64,000 nucleotides of DNA from JANXPZ01 sp033853925. GTDB taxonomy: Bacteria; Eisenbacteria; RBG-16-71-46. Under the pieces are notes generated by a model, which was not told the DNA's origin, made no database searches, and saw only the letters and a program-made list of their open reading frames with translations. The stretch spans positions 1-64,000 of the forward strand of contig JAWOLC010000076.1 of the NCBI GenBank assembly GCA_033853925.1, given 5' to 3'. Below are positions 11,284-21,568 of this stretch, piece by piece. The position numbers were made by a program, and so were the translations under genes. The stretch's first letter is position 1; each line of letters begins with the position of its first letter.

Positions 11284-12756
11284 ATGTCCGTTCGCGTTCG
11301 CTTCGCCCCGAGCCCCACCGGCTTCCTGCACGTGGGGGGCGCGCGCACCGCGCTCTACAACTACCTGTTCGCACGCGCGAAGGGCGGGGCCTTCGTGCTG
11401 CGCATCGAAGACACCGACGCGGCCCGCTCCACGCCCGAATCGCTCGCGGCCATTCTGGACAGCCTGCGCTGGCTGGGACTGGCGTGGGACGAGGGGCCCG
11501 AGGTCGGCGGAGCCTACGGTCCGTACTTCCAGTCCGAGCGCCGCGAGCGCTACCGGAGCCACGCGGACGCGCTCCGCGCCGCCGGGCGCGTCTATCCCTG
11601 CTACTGCACCGCGGCCGAGCTCGAGGCCGCGCGCGCCGCCCAGGCCGCGGGGCGGGGGGCGCAGGTCTACGACGGGCGCTGCCGCGCTCTCGACGACGCG
11701 GCGCGCGCCCGGTTCGAAGCGGAGGGGCGGCGGCCCGCGCTGCGCTTCGCCATGAGCCCATCGGGTGAGACGGCCTGGGACGACGAGGTGCGGGGGAGGG
11801 TCAGCTTCCGCAACGAGGTGCTGGACGACTTCGTCGTGCTCCGCTCCGACGGGCTGCCCACCTACAACTTCGCCTGCGTGGTGGACGACCACGAGATGGC
11901 CATCAGCCACGTCATCCGCGGCGACGATCACATCTCGAACACGCCGCGTCAGCTCGCGCTCTACGAGGCGCTGGGCTGGGCGCCACCTCGCTTCGCCCAC
12001 GTCTCCATGATCCTGGGCAGCGACGGCTCGCGCCTCTCGAAGCGGCACGGCGCCACGTCGGTGGCGGCGTATCGGGAGCTGGGCTACATCCCCGCGGCCA
12101 TGGTCAACTTCCTCGCCCTCCTGGGCTGGGCCTGGGACGACAGCACGGAGCTGTTCACCCTGGCCGAGCTGGAGCGCCTCTTCGGGCTCGAGCGGGTGAG
12201 CCGCAATCCCGCCGTGTTCAACCTGGAGAAGCTGGAGTGGCTGAACGCCCAGCATCTCAAGCGGCTCTCCGAGGCCGAGCGCACGAGGCTGGCTCTCGAC
12301 TACCTCGCCGCTCGGGGCCGCGACCTGGGCGCGCACGACGCCGAGTGGTGGACGGCGTTCGTGCGGGCCCTGGGTGACCGCCTGAAGACGCTCGCCGACC
12401 TCGAACGCTACGGAGCCTTCGCCCTCGAGGAGTCGCCGGCCGTGGACTCCGACGCCTGGGCCGAGCTTCTGCAGCGGCCGGGCACGGGCGAGCGGCTGCT
12501 CCGGCTGGCCGAGCGGCTCGAGCGGGACGAGGAGTTCTCGCTCGCGAGCCTGGAGCGTGCCACGCGCGGGCTGGCGGCCGAGCTGGGGATCAAGGCGGCC
12601 GAGCTGATGTCCGCCGCGCGCGTGGCCCTCACGGGCAGGAAGATCGCGCCTGGCCTCTTCGACGTGATGTGGCTCCTGGGGCGCGACACGTCGGTCGCGC
12701 GGCTGCGGGCGGCCGCGGAGCGCTGGAGCGCGGAGTCGACGCGGGCGCGCGCCTGA
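11284..12756 (+). CDS. gltX: Glutamyl-tRNA synthetase
   Basis: Charges tRNA-Glu with glutamate. The product is 490 residues, near the usual 465-490. It has the HIGH-class motif HVGG at 16-19 (PSPTGFLHVGGARTALYN), LRIEDTD, the KMSKS-class motif RLSKR at 250-254, and a C-terminal helical anticodon-binding domain. A YPCYC...YDGRCR segment resembles the zinc-binding insertion of proteobacterial GluRS. ATG 11284 follows GGAGG by 6 bases and begins directly at the conserved MSVRVRFAPSPTG. Because a GlnRS gene is nearby, this enzyme is likely discriminating, but that cannot be proved from sequence. tRNA-Gln and tRNA-Glu genes follow directly. Confidence 0.96.
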   Translation: MSVRVRFAPSPTGFLHVGGARTALYNYLFARAKGGAFVLRIEDTDAARSTPESLAAILDSLRWLGLAWDEGPEVGGAYGPYFQSERRERYRSHADALRAAGRVYPCYCTAAELEAARAAQAAGRGAQVYDGRCRALDDAARARFEAEGRRPALRFAMSPSGETAWDDEVRGRVSFRNEVLDDFVVLRSDGLPTYNFACVVDDHEMAISHVIRGDDHISNTPRQLALYEALGWAPPRFAHVSMILGSDGSRLSKRHGATSVAAYRELGYIPAAMVNFLALLGWAWDDSTELFTLAELERLFGLERVSRNPAVFNLEKLEWLNAQHLKRLSEAERTRLALDYLAARGRDLGAHDAEWWTAFVRALGDRLKTLADLERYGAFALEESPAVDSDAWAELLQRPGTGERLLRLAERLERDEEFSLASLERATRGLAAELGIKAAELMSAARVALTGRKIAPGLFDVMWLLGRDTSVARLRAAAERWSAESTRARA

Positions 12757-12789
12757 AGCCGGGCGGCCCGAGGGCCGGGCGAAGCGGTC

Positions 12790-12819
12790 TTGCCTGGTCC
12801 TCGGGCCGTGCGGTAGAGT
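12790..12819 (+). promoter_or_regulatory. Promoter of tRNA-Gln
   Basis: TTGCCT at 12790-12795, an 18-base spacer and TAGAGT at 12814-12819. Transcription would start near 12826, about 12 bases before the mature tRNA. Confidence 0.5.
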
Positions 12820-12837
12820 CCACTCGCTTCGTTTGCT

Positions 12838-12911
12838 TGCCCGGTGGTGTAACGGTAGCACGACTGGCTCTGGACCAGTTAGTCGAGGTTCGAATCCTTG
12901 CCGGGCAGCCA
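12838..12911 (+). tRNA. tRNA-Gln (anticodon CTG)
   Basis: A full cloverleaf is visible. The acceptor stem TGCCCGG pairs with CCGGGCA, and there is a short D arm. The anticodon stem ACTGG/CCAGT encloses the loop CTCTGGA (anticodon CTG, reading CAG). The T arm has the standard TTCGAAT loop. G is the discriminator base and CCA is encoded at 12909-12911. It lies 81 bases after gltX. A T1-A72 first pair is typical of bacterial tRNA-Gln. Confidence 0.95.
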
Positions 12912-13003
12912 CTCTCGTCGTGAGTGTGCCTCGGGCGCGCGTGCAGCGCGCCCGTGTCGCTTCGCGCGGGATCGCGATGGGAACAGCGACGAGCGCCGCT
13001 CGC

Positions 13004-13032
13004 TTGACGCTCACTTCACCGGCGGCTAGATT
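13004..13032 (+). promoter_or_regulatory. Promoter of tRNA-Glu
   Basis: TTGACG at 13004-13009, a 17-base spacer and TAGATT at 13027-13032, 15 bases before the tRNA. This is one of the best sigma70-type matches in the window. Confidence 0.65.
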
Positions 13033-13047
13033 CCCGCCCGCTTTCGT

Positions 13048-13123
13048 GGCGCTATCGTCTAGGGGTCTAGGACAGGTGGTTCTCAGCCATCAGACCCGGG
13101 TTCGAATCCCGGTAGCGCTACCA
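13048..13123 (+). tRNA. tRNA-Glu (anticodon CTC)
   Basis: The acceptor stem GGCGCTA pairs with TAGCGCT, with a G-T wobble in the first pair. The D arm (TCGTCTAGGGGTCTAGGA) is typical of tRNA-Glu. The anticodon stem GGTGG/CCATC encloses TTCTCAG (anticodon CTC, reading GAG). The T arm is CCGGG-TTCGAAT-CCCGG, A is the discriminator and CCA is encoded. Confidence 0.95.
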
Positions 13124-13789
13124 ACCTACGGGACCTGCCGGCGCTAGACGAGGCAGTGTCCCGTCTTCCTTCCTGGAACGAGCCGCGATCGGCATCATTC
13201 TCGAGCCTCCGGGCTGGCCCTCGGTCCTCGACGGACGCGGTACGGTCCGCCTCGAGCCGGCGCCCGGCCTATTCGTCTGCGCCGTGGGGAGCGAGCCGGG
13301 GGCACGATCTCGGTCGAGGCCGCCACCGGGGTTCTGGCGCAGCGCAGAGCGGGCGCAGCGTGTCGCTCGGCCGGCCTTCGCGCGCCCGCGCAGAGCGGCG
13401 CGCGGCGCGCCGACCGCGCCCGGCAATTCGCAACGGGCAATGCAGATTGCACGCCGCCGTTCGCGCGGGGAATCATCGTCGCTTTGCTTGACGCTCTTTC
13501 GCGACGGCCCATAGAATGCACCGGATCGGAGTGCGTGCTCCGAGACCCGCGATCGCCATGCACCCGAATCGCTGGAGGCGCCTCATGCTGAGCCTCCTCC
13601 GCCATGCCCGTGGCGGCACTGGACGCTCGGGGATTGCCCACCCGCAGCGTCAAGAATTCCGACTCCCGCGTCTGACGGCCCGGCCGACCCGCCCTCGCGC
13701 CGAGAACGCCGGAGAAGGGACGCCGGGCCGGTCCGGGGCGCGGCCGAGCGGCTCTGGCCGGTCGGGGCGCTGAGGCTCCAGGCGGCACC
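13124..13789. other. Non-coding stretch between tRNA-Glu and the sugar dehydratase gene
   Basis: No credible gene was found: open frames here are Arg/Pro/Ala-rich and lack conserved motifs or ribosome binding sites. The only clear element is the promoter at 13488-13517. If it drives the dehydratase gene, its leader is about 265 bases long. No riboswitch class was recognised in it. Confidence 0.6.
13488..13517 (+). promoter_or_regulatory. Promoter for the dehydratase/prsKR unit
   Basis: TTGACG at 13488-13493, an 18-base spacer and TAGAAT at 13512-13517. The surrounding GCTTGACGCTC is identical to that at the tRNA-Glu promoter. Confidence 0.55.
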
Positions 13790-15715
13790 ATGAACTTCCG
13801 CAAGGCGCCGCGGCTCCTGCTCCTCACGCTGGGCTATGCCCTGCTCGTGCAGCTCGCCTTCGTCCTCTCGCTCCTCCTCAGGTTCGAGGGGAGCGTGCCC
13901 CCGCTGCTCTGGCAGACCTACCTGCGGCTGACGCCCCTCTTCACGGTCCTGTCGCTCGCCGGCTTCTTCGTCGTGGGCCTCTATCACGGCCTCTGGCGCT
14001 ATGCGAGCACGGTGACCCTGTTCCAGATCCTCAAGGGCGTGACGCTCTCGGCTGCGGCGCTGCTCGTGCTCGCGCTCTTCGCCGGCCCCGCCTCTCTGCC
14101 GCTCAGCCTGATCGCGCTCCTCTGGCTCTGGGAGCTGGTGCTCATGAGCGGGGCGCGCCTGGCCTGGCGTCTCTGGCGCGAGCAGGCTCTCGGCCCCGTG
14201 CCGCTGCGCACGGCGCGGGCGCTGGTGGTGGGCGCCGGGCCGGCGGGCGCGCATCTGGCCGCCGAGATGCGCCGCGGCGCGGGGCGGCAGGAGGTGCTGC
14301 AACCGGTCGGGTTCCTGGACGACGACCGGCGGCTGACGGGCCGGTTCGTGGAAGGCGTCGAGGTCCTGGGCACGCCCGCCGATCTCCCGCGGGCCGTGCG
14401 CGAGCAGCAGGCGGAGCTGGTGATCGTCTCGGACGCCGACCTGCCCGCCAAGGTGGTGCGCGAGATCGCCCGCGCCTGCGCGGAGGCCGGAGTGCGGGTG
14501 AAGACCCTGCCCGGCCTCGCCGACCTCGACCCCGGCCGCACCACGCTCTCGCAGGTGCGCGACGTGAGCATCGAGGATCTGCTCGGCCGGCAGGCCGTGG
14601 TGCTGAACCTCTCCGAGGTGGGCGAGTTCCTGCGCGACCAGCGCGTGCTGGTCACCGGGGCGGGCGGCTCCATCGGCTCGGAGCTGGCCCGGCAGATCGC
14701 CGGCTTCGCCCCCGCGTCCCTCGTCCTCCTGGATCACGCCGAGAACGGCCTCTACTACGTGCACAACGAGCTGACGGCGGTGCGGCCCGCCCTGGCGGCG
14801 CAGGCGGTGGTGGGCGACATCCGCGATCGCGACGCGATGGAGGCGCTCCACGCGCGCTTCCGTCCGACCGTGGTCTTCCACGCCGCCGCCCACAAGCACG
14901 TCCCCCTGCTGGAGGCGCATCCCCGCGAGGCGGTGCTGAACAACGTCACCGGCACGCGGATCATGCTGGACGCGGCCGAGAGGCACGCCGTGGACAAGTT
15001 CGTCTTCGTCTCCACCGACAAGGCGGTGAACCCGACGAGCGTGATGGGCGCGACGAAGCGGGTGGGGGAGATGCTCATGCAGAGCCGCGCCGGGCACGGC
15101 TCCACCCGCTTCGTGGCCGTGCGCTTCGGGAACGTGCTGGGGAGCGAAGGCTCGGTCATCCCGCTCTTCCAGCGCCAGATCGCGCGCGGCGGGCCGCTGA
15201 CCGTTACGCACCCCGAGGCCCGCCGCTACTTCATGACCATCCCCGAGGCCGTGCGGCTGGTGCTGCAAGCCGGGGCCATGGGGCGGGGGGGCGAGGTCTT
15301 CCTGCTCGAGATGGGCGAGCAGGTGCGCATCGTGGACCTCGCGCGCCAGCTCATCCGCCTCGCCGGGCTGCGCGAGGGCGAGGACATCGAGATCGCCTTC
15401 ACCGGTCTGAGGCCCGGAGAGAAGCTCTACGAGGAGCTGCACTCGGACGCGGAGCGCACGCGCATCACCCGCCACGAGCGCATTCTCATCTGGGATCTGG
15501 ACGCTCCGCCGGAGGCCGAGCTGCTCCAGGCGGTGGATCGGCTCGAAGCCCAGGCGCAGGCGGGCGACGAGCAGGCCGTGCGCGAGCAGCTCCACCGGAT
15601 CGTGCCGGAGTACCGCGAGCCGCCGCTCGAGGCACCCGCGGCCCCCGCAACGCAGGCCGGCTGTCCGCCCTCCCCGCCTCCCGTCGGCCGGGTGGAGAGC
15701 GGGCCGCGGACCTGA
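13790..15715 (+). CDS. Membrane-bound CapD/WbpM-type nucleotide-sugar 4,6-dehydratase
   Basis: The 641-residue protein starts with four transmembrane segments (about 10-125). A CoA-binding-like Rossmann domain follows (about 140-270), then a short-chain dehydrogenase domain. NAD is bound by GAGGSIGSE at 290-298. The catalytic region has STDKAVNPTSVMGATK, with Met419 and Lys423 in place of the usual Tyr-x3-Lys, which is diagnostic of the PglF/WbpM/CapD group. These enzymes convert UDP-GlcNAc to a 4-keto-6-deoxy sugar for O-antigen, capsule or glycan synthesis. The last 30 residues are Pro-rich and variable. Immediate coupling to prsK suggests an extracellular polysaccharide context. Confidence 0.88.
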   Translation: MNFRKAPRLLLLTLGYALLVQLAFVLSLLLRFEGSVPPLLWQTYLRLTPLFTVLSLAGFFVVGLYHGLWRYASTVTLFQILKGVTLSAAALLVLALFAGPASLPLSLIALLWLWELVLMSGARLAWRLWREQALGPVPLRTARALVVGAGPAGAHLAAEMRRGAGRQEVLQPVGFLDDDRRLTGRFVEGVEVLGTPADLPRAVREQQAELVIVSDADLPAKVVREIARACAEAGVRVKTLPGLADLDPGRTTLSQVRDVSIEDLLGRQAVVLNLSEVGEFLRDQRVLVTGAGGSIGSELARQIAGFAPASLVLLDHAENGLYYVHNELTAVRPALAAQAVVGDIRDRDAMEALHARFRPTVVFHAAAHKHVPLLEAHPREAVLNNVTGTRIMLDAAERHAVDKFVFVSTDKAVNPTSVMGATKRVGEMLMQSRAGHGSTRFVAVRFGNVLGSEGSVIPLFQRQIARGGPLTVTHPEARRYFMTIPEAVRLVLQAGAMGRGGEVFLLEMGEQVRIVDLARQLIRLAGLREGEDIEIAFTGLRPGEKLYEELHSDAERTRITRHERILIWDLDAPPEAELLQAVDRLEAQAQAGDEQAVREQLHRIVPEYREPPLEAPAAPATQAGCPPSPPPVGRVESGPRT

Positions 15716-15732
15716 GGAGCCGGGAGGAGGCC

Positions 15733-17906
15733 GTGAACCTGGGCTATACGCCGCTGCAAGCCAGCGCCGTGACCGCGAGCGCGCTGCTGGCCTCGGCGAT
15801 CGGGCTCTTCGCGCTGCTCCGCCGCGGGCACTGGCTCGTCACCCTGCTCTTCGCCTCGGCCTTCCTCAGCATGGGCGCCTTCCAGGCGGGCACGCTCGGC
15901 ATGCTGCACGCGGACTCGGTCGTGGGGGCGCGCACCTGGGCCGCCTACCTGGCGGGGGTCTCGGCGCTGGCGTCGTGGCTGTGGCTCTCGCTGAGCGTCG
16001 TGCTCACGCAGCCCGACCCCTGGAAGCAGATCCGTGACGCCGGCGCCTATCTCGCCCTGGCGCTGGCGGGCTGCCTGGTGATGTGGGCCATGGCGGGCAC
16101 GCCCTGGGTGGTGCGCGAGATCGTGGGGGAGCGAAGCGCCGCGCTGATCCGGTTGGGTCCGCTGGGCCAGGTCTATCTCCTCTACCTCGTCGTCGTGATG
16201 ATCGCGGTGCTCATGAACTTCGAGCGCCTGCTGCGCGTCGCGCCGGGCCGGGTGCGCCACTGGCTGCGGCCGCTCTTCTACGCCCTCCTGGCGGGCGTCC
16301 TCACCGAGCTGCTCGTGGTCTCGAGCGGCCTCCTCCTGGGGGGCCTGCGCGTCGCCTGGCTCGCGACCAGCGCGGTGCCGCTCTTCGGCGTGGGAACCGT
16401 CACGTCCCTGGCTCTCGCGCGACGCCGGCTCTCCGACATGAGCGTGCCCGTGGCCCGCCCGGTGGTCTACTACTCCTCGGTCTCCCTCATCATGGCGGGC
16501 GCCTTCCTCCTGGCGATGGCCGTGCTCGCCACGGTCGTGCCCGGACTCTCGCCCGCGGCGAGGCGGGTCGTGGGCCTCGTCTTCCTGCTGCTCGTGGGCG
16601 GCGGGGGGCTGGGCCTCCTCCTGAGCCCGCGTCTCTACCGGGCCGTGCAGCAGTTCGTGGATCGCAACTTCTACGCGAACCGCTACGACTACCGGCGCGA
16701 GTGGGAGCGCGTGAGCGCGGGGATCGTTCCCACCGCGCGCCTGGAGGACGTCTGCCGGCAGAGCGAGGCCCTGGTCTGCGCGATCTTCGGGGCCGGGGGG
16801 GCGGCCGTCTACCTGCGCGACGAGCGGTTGGCCGCTCGCCCGGGCGCGCCGGCGGGCTTCCGTCTCCTGGACGGACCGGAGGGCATGCCGCCGGTGATCG
16901 ATCCCGCGAGCGCGCTGGTCCGCGAGCTGGTCCGCAGGCGCGCGCCGATCCTCTTCCGCGAGGCGCGGCAGGATCCCGACCTCGCGGGCCTCGTGGGCGA
17001 GAGCCAGGCGGCGCTGGCGGCCATGAACGCGGGGGCGTGTGCCGCGCTGCCCGCGGGCGGGGGGATCGTGGGCCTCCTCTGGCTCTCCGAGAAGAGCCGG
17101 GACGAGGAGTACTCCTTCGAGGACGCCGAGTTCCTCGGCGCCATGGCTCGCCAGCTCGGAGCCGCGCTGTGGTTCGCTTCGCTGGCCGAGCAGCTGGCCG
17201 AGGCCCGCCAGCTCGAGTCGCTGAACCGCCTCTCGAGCTACGTCCTGCACGACATCAAGAATCACATCTCCGGTCTGTCCCTGCTGGCGCAGAACGCTCG
17301 CCGACATCTGGCCAACCCGGAGTTCCAGCGGGACGCGGTGAAGACCCTCGAGCAGACCGTCGAGCGGCTGACCGCCCTCACCGCCCAGGTGGCGGGGGCC
17401 TCGCGGCCCGCCGGGACGGAGGTGGCGGACTGCGAGCTGCGCGGCCTGCTGGAGGAGGCGGCCGCCGCGGCGGGGCTCGCGGGCGCCGGGGCGCCGCCGG
17501 AGGGCCTGCGCTTCCGGCTCACCTGCTGCGGGCCCGAGACGGTGCGCCTGGATCGCCGGCTCGTGCTCCGCGTCCTCGTCAATCTGCTCGCGAACGCGCG
17601 GGAAGCCCTCGGGGGCCCCGGCGAGATCGAGCTGGCGGCGGCGCTCGAGCCGGGGCCCGACGCGGCGCCGTGTCTCGTCTTCCGCGTGCGCGACACCGGG
17701 CGAGGCATGAGCGAGGAGTTCATGCGCACCTCGCTCTTCCGACCGTTCACCACGACCAAGCCCGCGGGGCTGGGCGTGGGCCTGAGCCAATGCCGGAGCA
17801 TCGTCGAGGGCCTGGGCGGGGTGATCACCGTCCAGAGCCGCCTGGGCGCCGGCACCACCTTCTCGGTCCAGCTGCCGACCACGGCCGGGACCACGGGGCC
17901 GAAGGC

Positions 17907-17910
<4 letters not shown>
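15733..17910 (+). CDS. prsK: PrsK-type membrane sensor histidine kinase
   Basis: 725 residues from GTG 15733, with GGAGGAGG directly before it. The N-terminal part (about 1-300) holds roughly ten hydrophobic segments. A GAF-like domain follows (about 320-490), then a phospho-acceptor region with His506 in VLHDIKNHISGLSLLAQNA, and an HATPase domain (N box NLLANARE, then DTGRGMS, GVGLSQC). The H-box wording (HDIKN followed by LSLLAQNARRH) is that of PrsK, the kinase paired with PrsR in PEP-CTERM/exosortase and EPS loci. It overlaps prsR by ATGA, so the pair is translationally coupled. No exosortase or PEP-CTERM protein occurs in the window. Confidence 0.82.
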
Positions 17911-19331
<1,421 letters not shown>

Positions 19332-19430
19332 GGCGGCCACATGCTCGCGGCGGCGCGCGGCTCGACAGCGCGGGGCCGCATGAGGCAGGATGCGCCGACC
19401 CGCGCGCGGTCGCGTCGGCCGAAAGACGAG

Positions 19431-19461
19431 CCACCCCGCCCGGTGGTGCCGAGCGGGGTGG
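19431..19461 (+). terminator. Hairpin after prsR
   Basis: CCACCCCGC at 19431-19439 pairs perfectly with GCGGGGTGG at 19453-19461 around a 13-base loop, 100 bases after the prsR stop. There is no U run. Confidence 0.4.
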
Positions 19462-19624
19462 CGAAGACGCGGGGGACATCGTTCTCAGAATCGCGGGCCG
19501 CACGCGAGTGTCGTCGAACTAGCCCCCCGACAACCCCAGCATAGGTGATCCCGCGCGGGCAGGAGTCCGGGAAACGCAAAAAGATGAAGCTTGGACGACG
19601 TTTTGACAGAAGGGAGGGTCGGGG

Positions 19625-20272
19625 GTGAACCCCGGCTACTTTCTCGCCATTGCGGGGAACATCGGGGTCGGGAAGACCGAGCTGACCACCCGACTCAGCG
19701 CCGAGCTCGGCTGGATGGCCTACTACGAGCCCGTGATCCAGAACCCGTACCTGGACGACTTCTACGCCGAGATGGCGCGCTGGAGCTTCCACCTCCAGAT
19801 CTACTTCCTGAGCGAGCGCTTCAAGGCGCAGGTCCAGATCGGCTCCAGCGCGCTGCCCTTCATCCAGGACCGCACGATCTACGAGGACGCCGAGATCTTC
19901 GCCCGCACCCTGCACGAGCAGGGCTCGATGACCGACGTGGACTACCGGAACTACACCTCGCTCTTCCACGTGCTGGTGTCGTTCCTGCGCAAGCCGGACC
20001 TGATCATCTACCTCAAGGCGAGCCCCGACGTGCTCATGGAGCGCATCGCGCGTCGCGGCCGGGCGAGCGAGCGGAGCATCAGCCGCGACTACATCGCCCG
20101 CCTGAACCACGCCTACGACGACTGGATGCGGCGGGCCCGCGGCGAAGGGGAGGTGCTGGAGATCGACACCGACACGGTGCCGCTCCAGGGCGACACGCCG
20201 GCCTTCGTCCAGCTCGTCCACGACCTCAAGGCCCGCTATCCCCGCCAGGCGGCGCTCGACCTGGACGAGTAG
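19625..20272 (+). CDS. Deoxynucleoside kinase (dGK/dAK family)
   Basis: Phosphorylates deoxynucleosides to dNMP in the salvage pathway. The 215-residue length is standard. P-loop GNIGVGKT spans 11-18. The substrate-site region has QDRTIYEDAEIFA, where the Asp-Arg replaces the Glu-Arg-Ser of the eukaryotic family and matches bacterial deoxyguanosine/deoxyadenosine kinases. A LID with RRGRASERSISRDYI is present. GTG 19625 follows GGGAGGG (19612-19618) at 6 bases. Base specificity cannot be fixed from sequence. The gene converges on the pilin operon with a shared hairpin between them. Confidence 0.88.
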   Translation: MNPGYFLAIAGNIGVGKTELTTRLSAELGWMAYYEPVIQNPYLDDFYAEMARWSFHLQIYFLSERFKAQVQIGSSALPFIQDRTIYEDAEIFARTLHEQGSMTDVDYRNYTSLFHVLVSFLRKPDLIIYLKASPDVLMERIARRGRASERSISRDYIARLNHAYDDWMRRARGEGEVLEIDTDTVPLQGDTPAFVQLVHDLKARYPRQAALDLDE

Positions 20273-20304
20273 GCCGACCCGAGGGGCTGCGCTCCGGCAA
20301 GCGG

Positions 20305-20337
20305 ACGGCCCGCCGCTCGGGGGGAGCGACGGGCCGT
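20305..20337. terminator. Bidirectional hairpin between the kinase and pilin genes
   Basis: ACGGCCCG (20305-20312) pairs with CGGGCCGT (20330-20337). Inside, CGCTC (20314-20318) pairs with GAGCG (20324-20328) around a five-G loop, leaving one C/A mismatch. The symmetric stem sits between two convergent stop codons. Confidence 0.6.
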
Positions 20338-20356
20338 GGCGCCGGCCTCCGGTGGC

Positions 20357-21559
20357 TCAGGGGACCTCGCGCCAGGAGAGCCGCACGAACTGCCCCCCGG
20401 CGCTGCTGATCGCCTGCTGGATCATCTCCGAGCTGTAGAGCACGTCGCAGGTGCCGTTCGCGATCTTGATCTCCGTGGCGCCCTCCACGATCATCCCGCC
20501 CAGGATCCAGGTCGTGCCGTTGATCTTCAGGTCGCCTTCGACGTAGATGAGGCCGCGGTAGGTGAAGTTGCCGTTCACCGTCAGGTCGCCGGTGATGTAG
20601 AGGAAGCCGGTGCCGTCGCCGCCCTGATACGACGCGCTCCCGTCTATGTACACGAGGCCGACCGGCGGATTGGGTGGGGACGACACCGGAGGCCCCAGCC
20701 AGGAATAGAAGTCCGCCTCGGTCATGCCGAAGACGTCCCAGGGCCCGGCATAGAATCCGTGCTCGCCCGTGTAGGCCCCGGTCCGGTACGTCGTCGTGTC
20801 CGGGTTGCCCTCGGGGGAGGCCGCGCCGTTGATCGAGATCGCATCCGTGCTCCACACGCCGGCCAGGTCGTCGTCGCCCGTGTGGTAGGGGTAGGGGTTG
20901 GCATCGGCGTACCCGGTGGGCGTGCTGGCGCTGTGGTTGTGGCCGCAGATGTAGGCGCTGCCCGTCAGCTCGACGCCGACGTTCGCCGTGACCGCGCCGT
21001 AGGTCGTCACCGGGATGGGCTTCTGGTAGACCTCCGTGCGGACGCGCCGCTGGTCCCCGCCCGCTCGCCCGGTGGAGGTGATCACGTAGATCGGGAGTCC
21101 CGAGGTGGACTGGACCGCCGGGTCCTTGTCCTCGTCGTACTTGAAGATCTTCGTCTTCCCCGAGTCCGTCTTGAACTCCACGGTCAGCACGTTCGGCCCG
21201 CGCGTGGCCGTGCTGTAGGCGAGCCACGCGCCCGCGGGCTGCGCGGTGGCCAGGGCGGTCGAATCGGTGCCCAGCACGGGCACGCTGCCCGCGGCCGCGT
21301 TGAAGATCTGCACCACGGCGCGGGGGTTGGAGGTGGCGAGGGCGATGTCACCCTTGCGAATCCGGGCCTGCGCCTCGCCGATGCCCGCCTCGGCGCAGTT
21401 CAGGGCCTCGCTCTGGCGCAACCCGTGGCTCGTGATCCGGGTGTCCACGTTCACCGAGACCATGAGCACCACGGCCAGCATCGAGAGCACCAGGAGCACG
21501 AGCAGGGCCACGACGAGGGCGATGCCGCGCTCACCTCGGGAGTTCGAAAGCGGTGCCAT
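20357..21559 (-). CDS. PilX-like minor pilin with C-terminal beta-solenoid region
   Basis: 400 residues from ATG 21559, with AGGAGG upstream. The N-terminus has a class III-like leader cleaved after Gly12, then the hydrophobic stretch IALVVALLVLLVLSML without Glu5, as in the PilX N-terminal family. QSEALNCAEAGIGEAQAR continues the pilin helix. The C-terminal third has short repeated strands (YITGDLTVNGNF, YVEGDLKINGTT, GGMIVEGATEIKI) that look like a small beta-solenoid similar to polymer-forming or bactofilin repeats. It is the last gene of the pseudopilin operon and probably part of a minor-pilin complex in a type IV pilus or type II-like system. Confidence 0.75.
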   Translation of the reverse strand: MAPLSNSRGERGIALVVALLVLLVLSMLAVVLMVSVNVDTRITSHGLRQSEALNCAEAGIGEAQARIRKGDIALATSNPRAVVQIFNAAAGSVPVLGTDSTALATAQPAGAWLAYSTATRGPNVLTVEFKTDSGKTKIFKYDEDKDPAVQSTSGLPIYVITSTGRAGGDQRRVRTEVYQKPIPVTTYGAVTANVGVELTGSAYICGHNHSASTPTGYADANPYPYHTGDDDLAGVWSTDAISINGAASPEGNPDTTTYRTGAYTGEHGFYAGPWDVFGMTEADFYSWLGPPVSSPPNPPVGLVYIDGSASYQGGDGTGFLYITGDLTVNGNFTYRGLIYVEGDLKINGTTWILGGMIVEGATEIKIANGTCDVLYSSEMIQQAISSAGGQFVRLSWREVP

Positions 21560-21568
21560 GCGCGCCTC

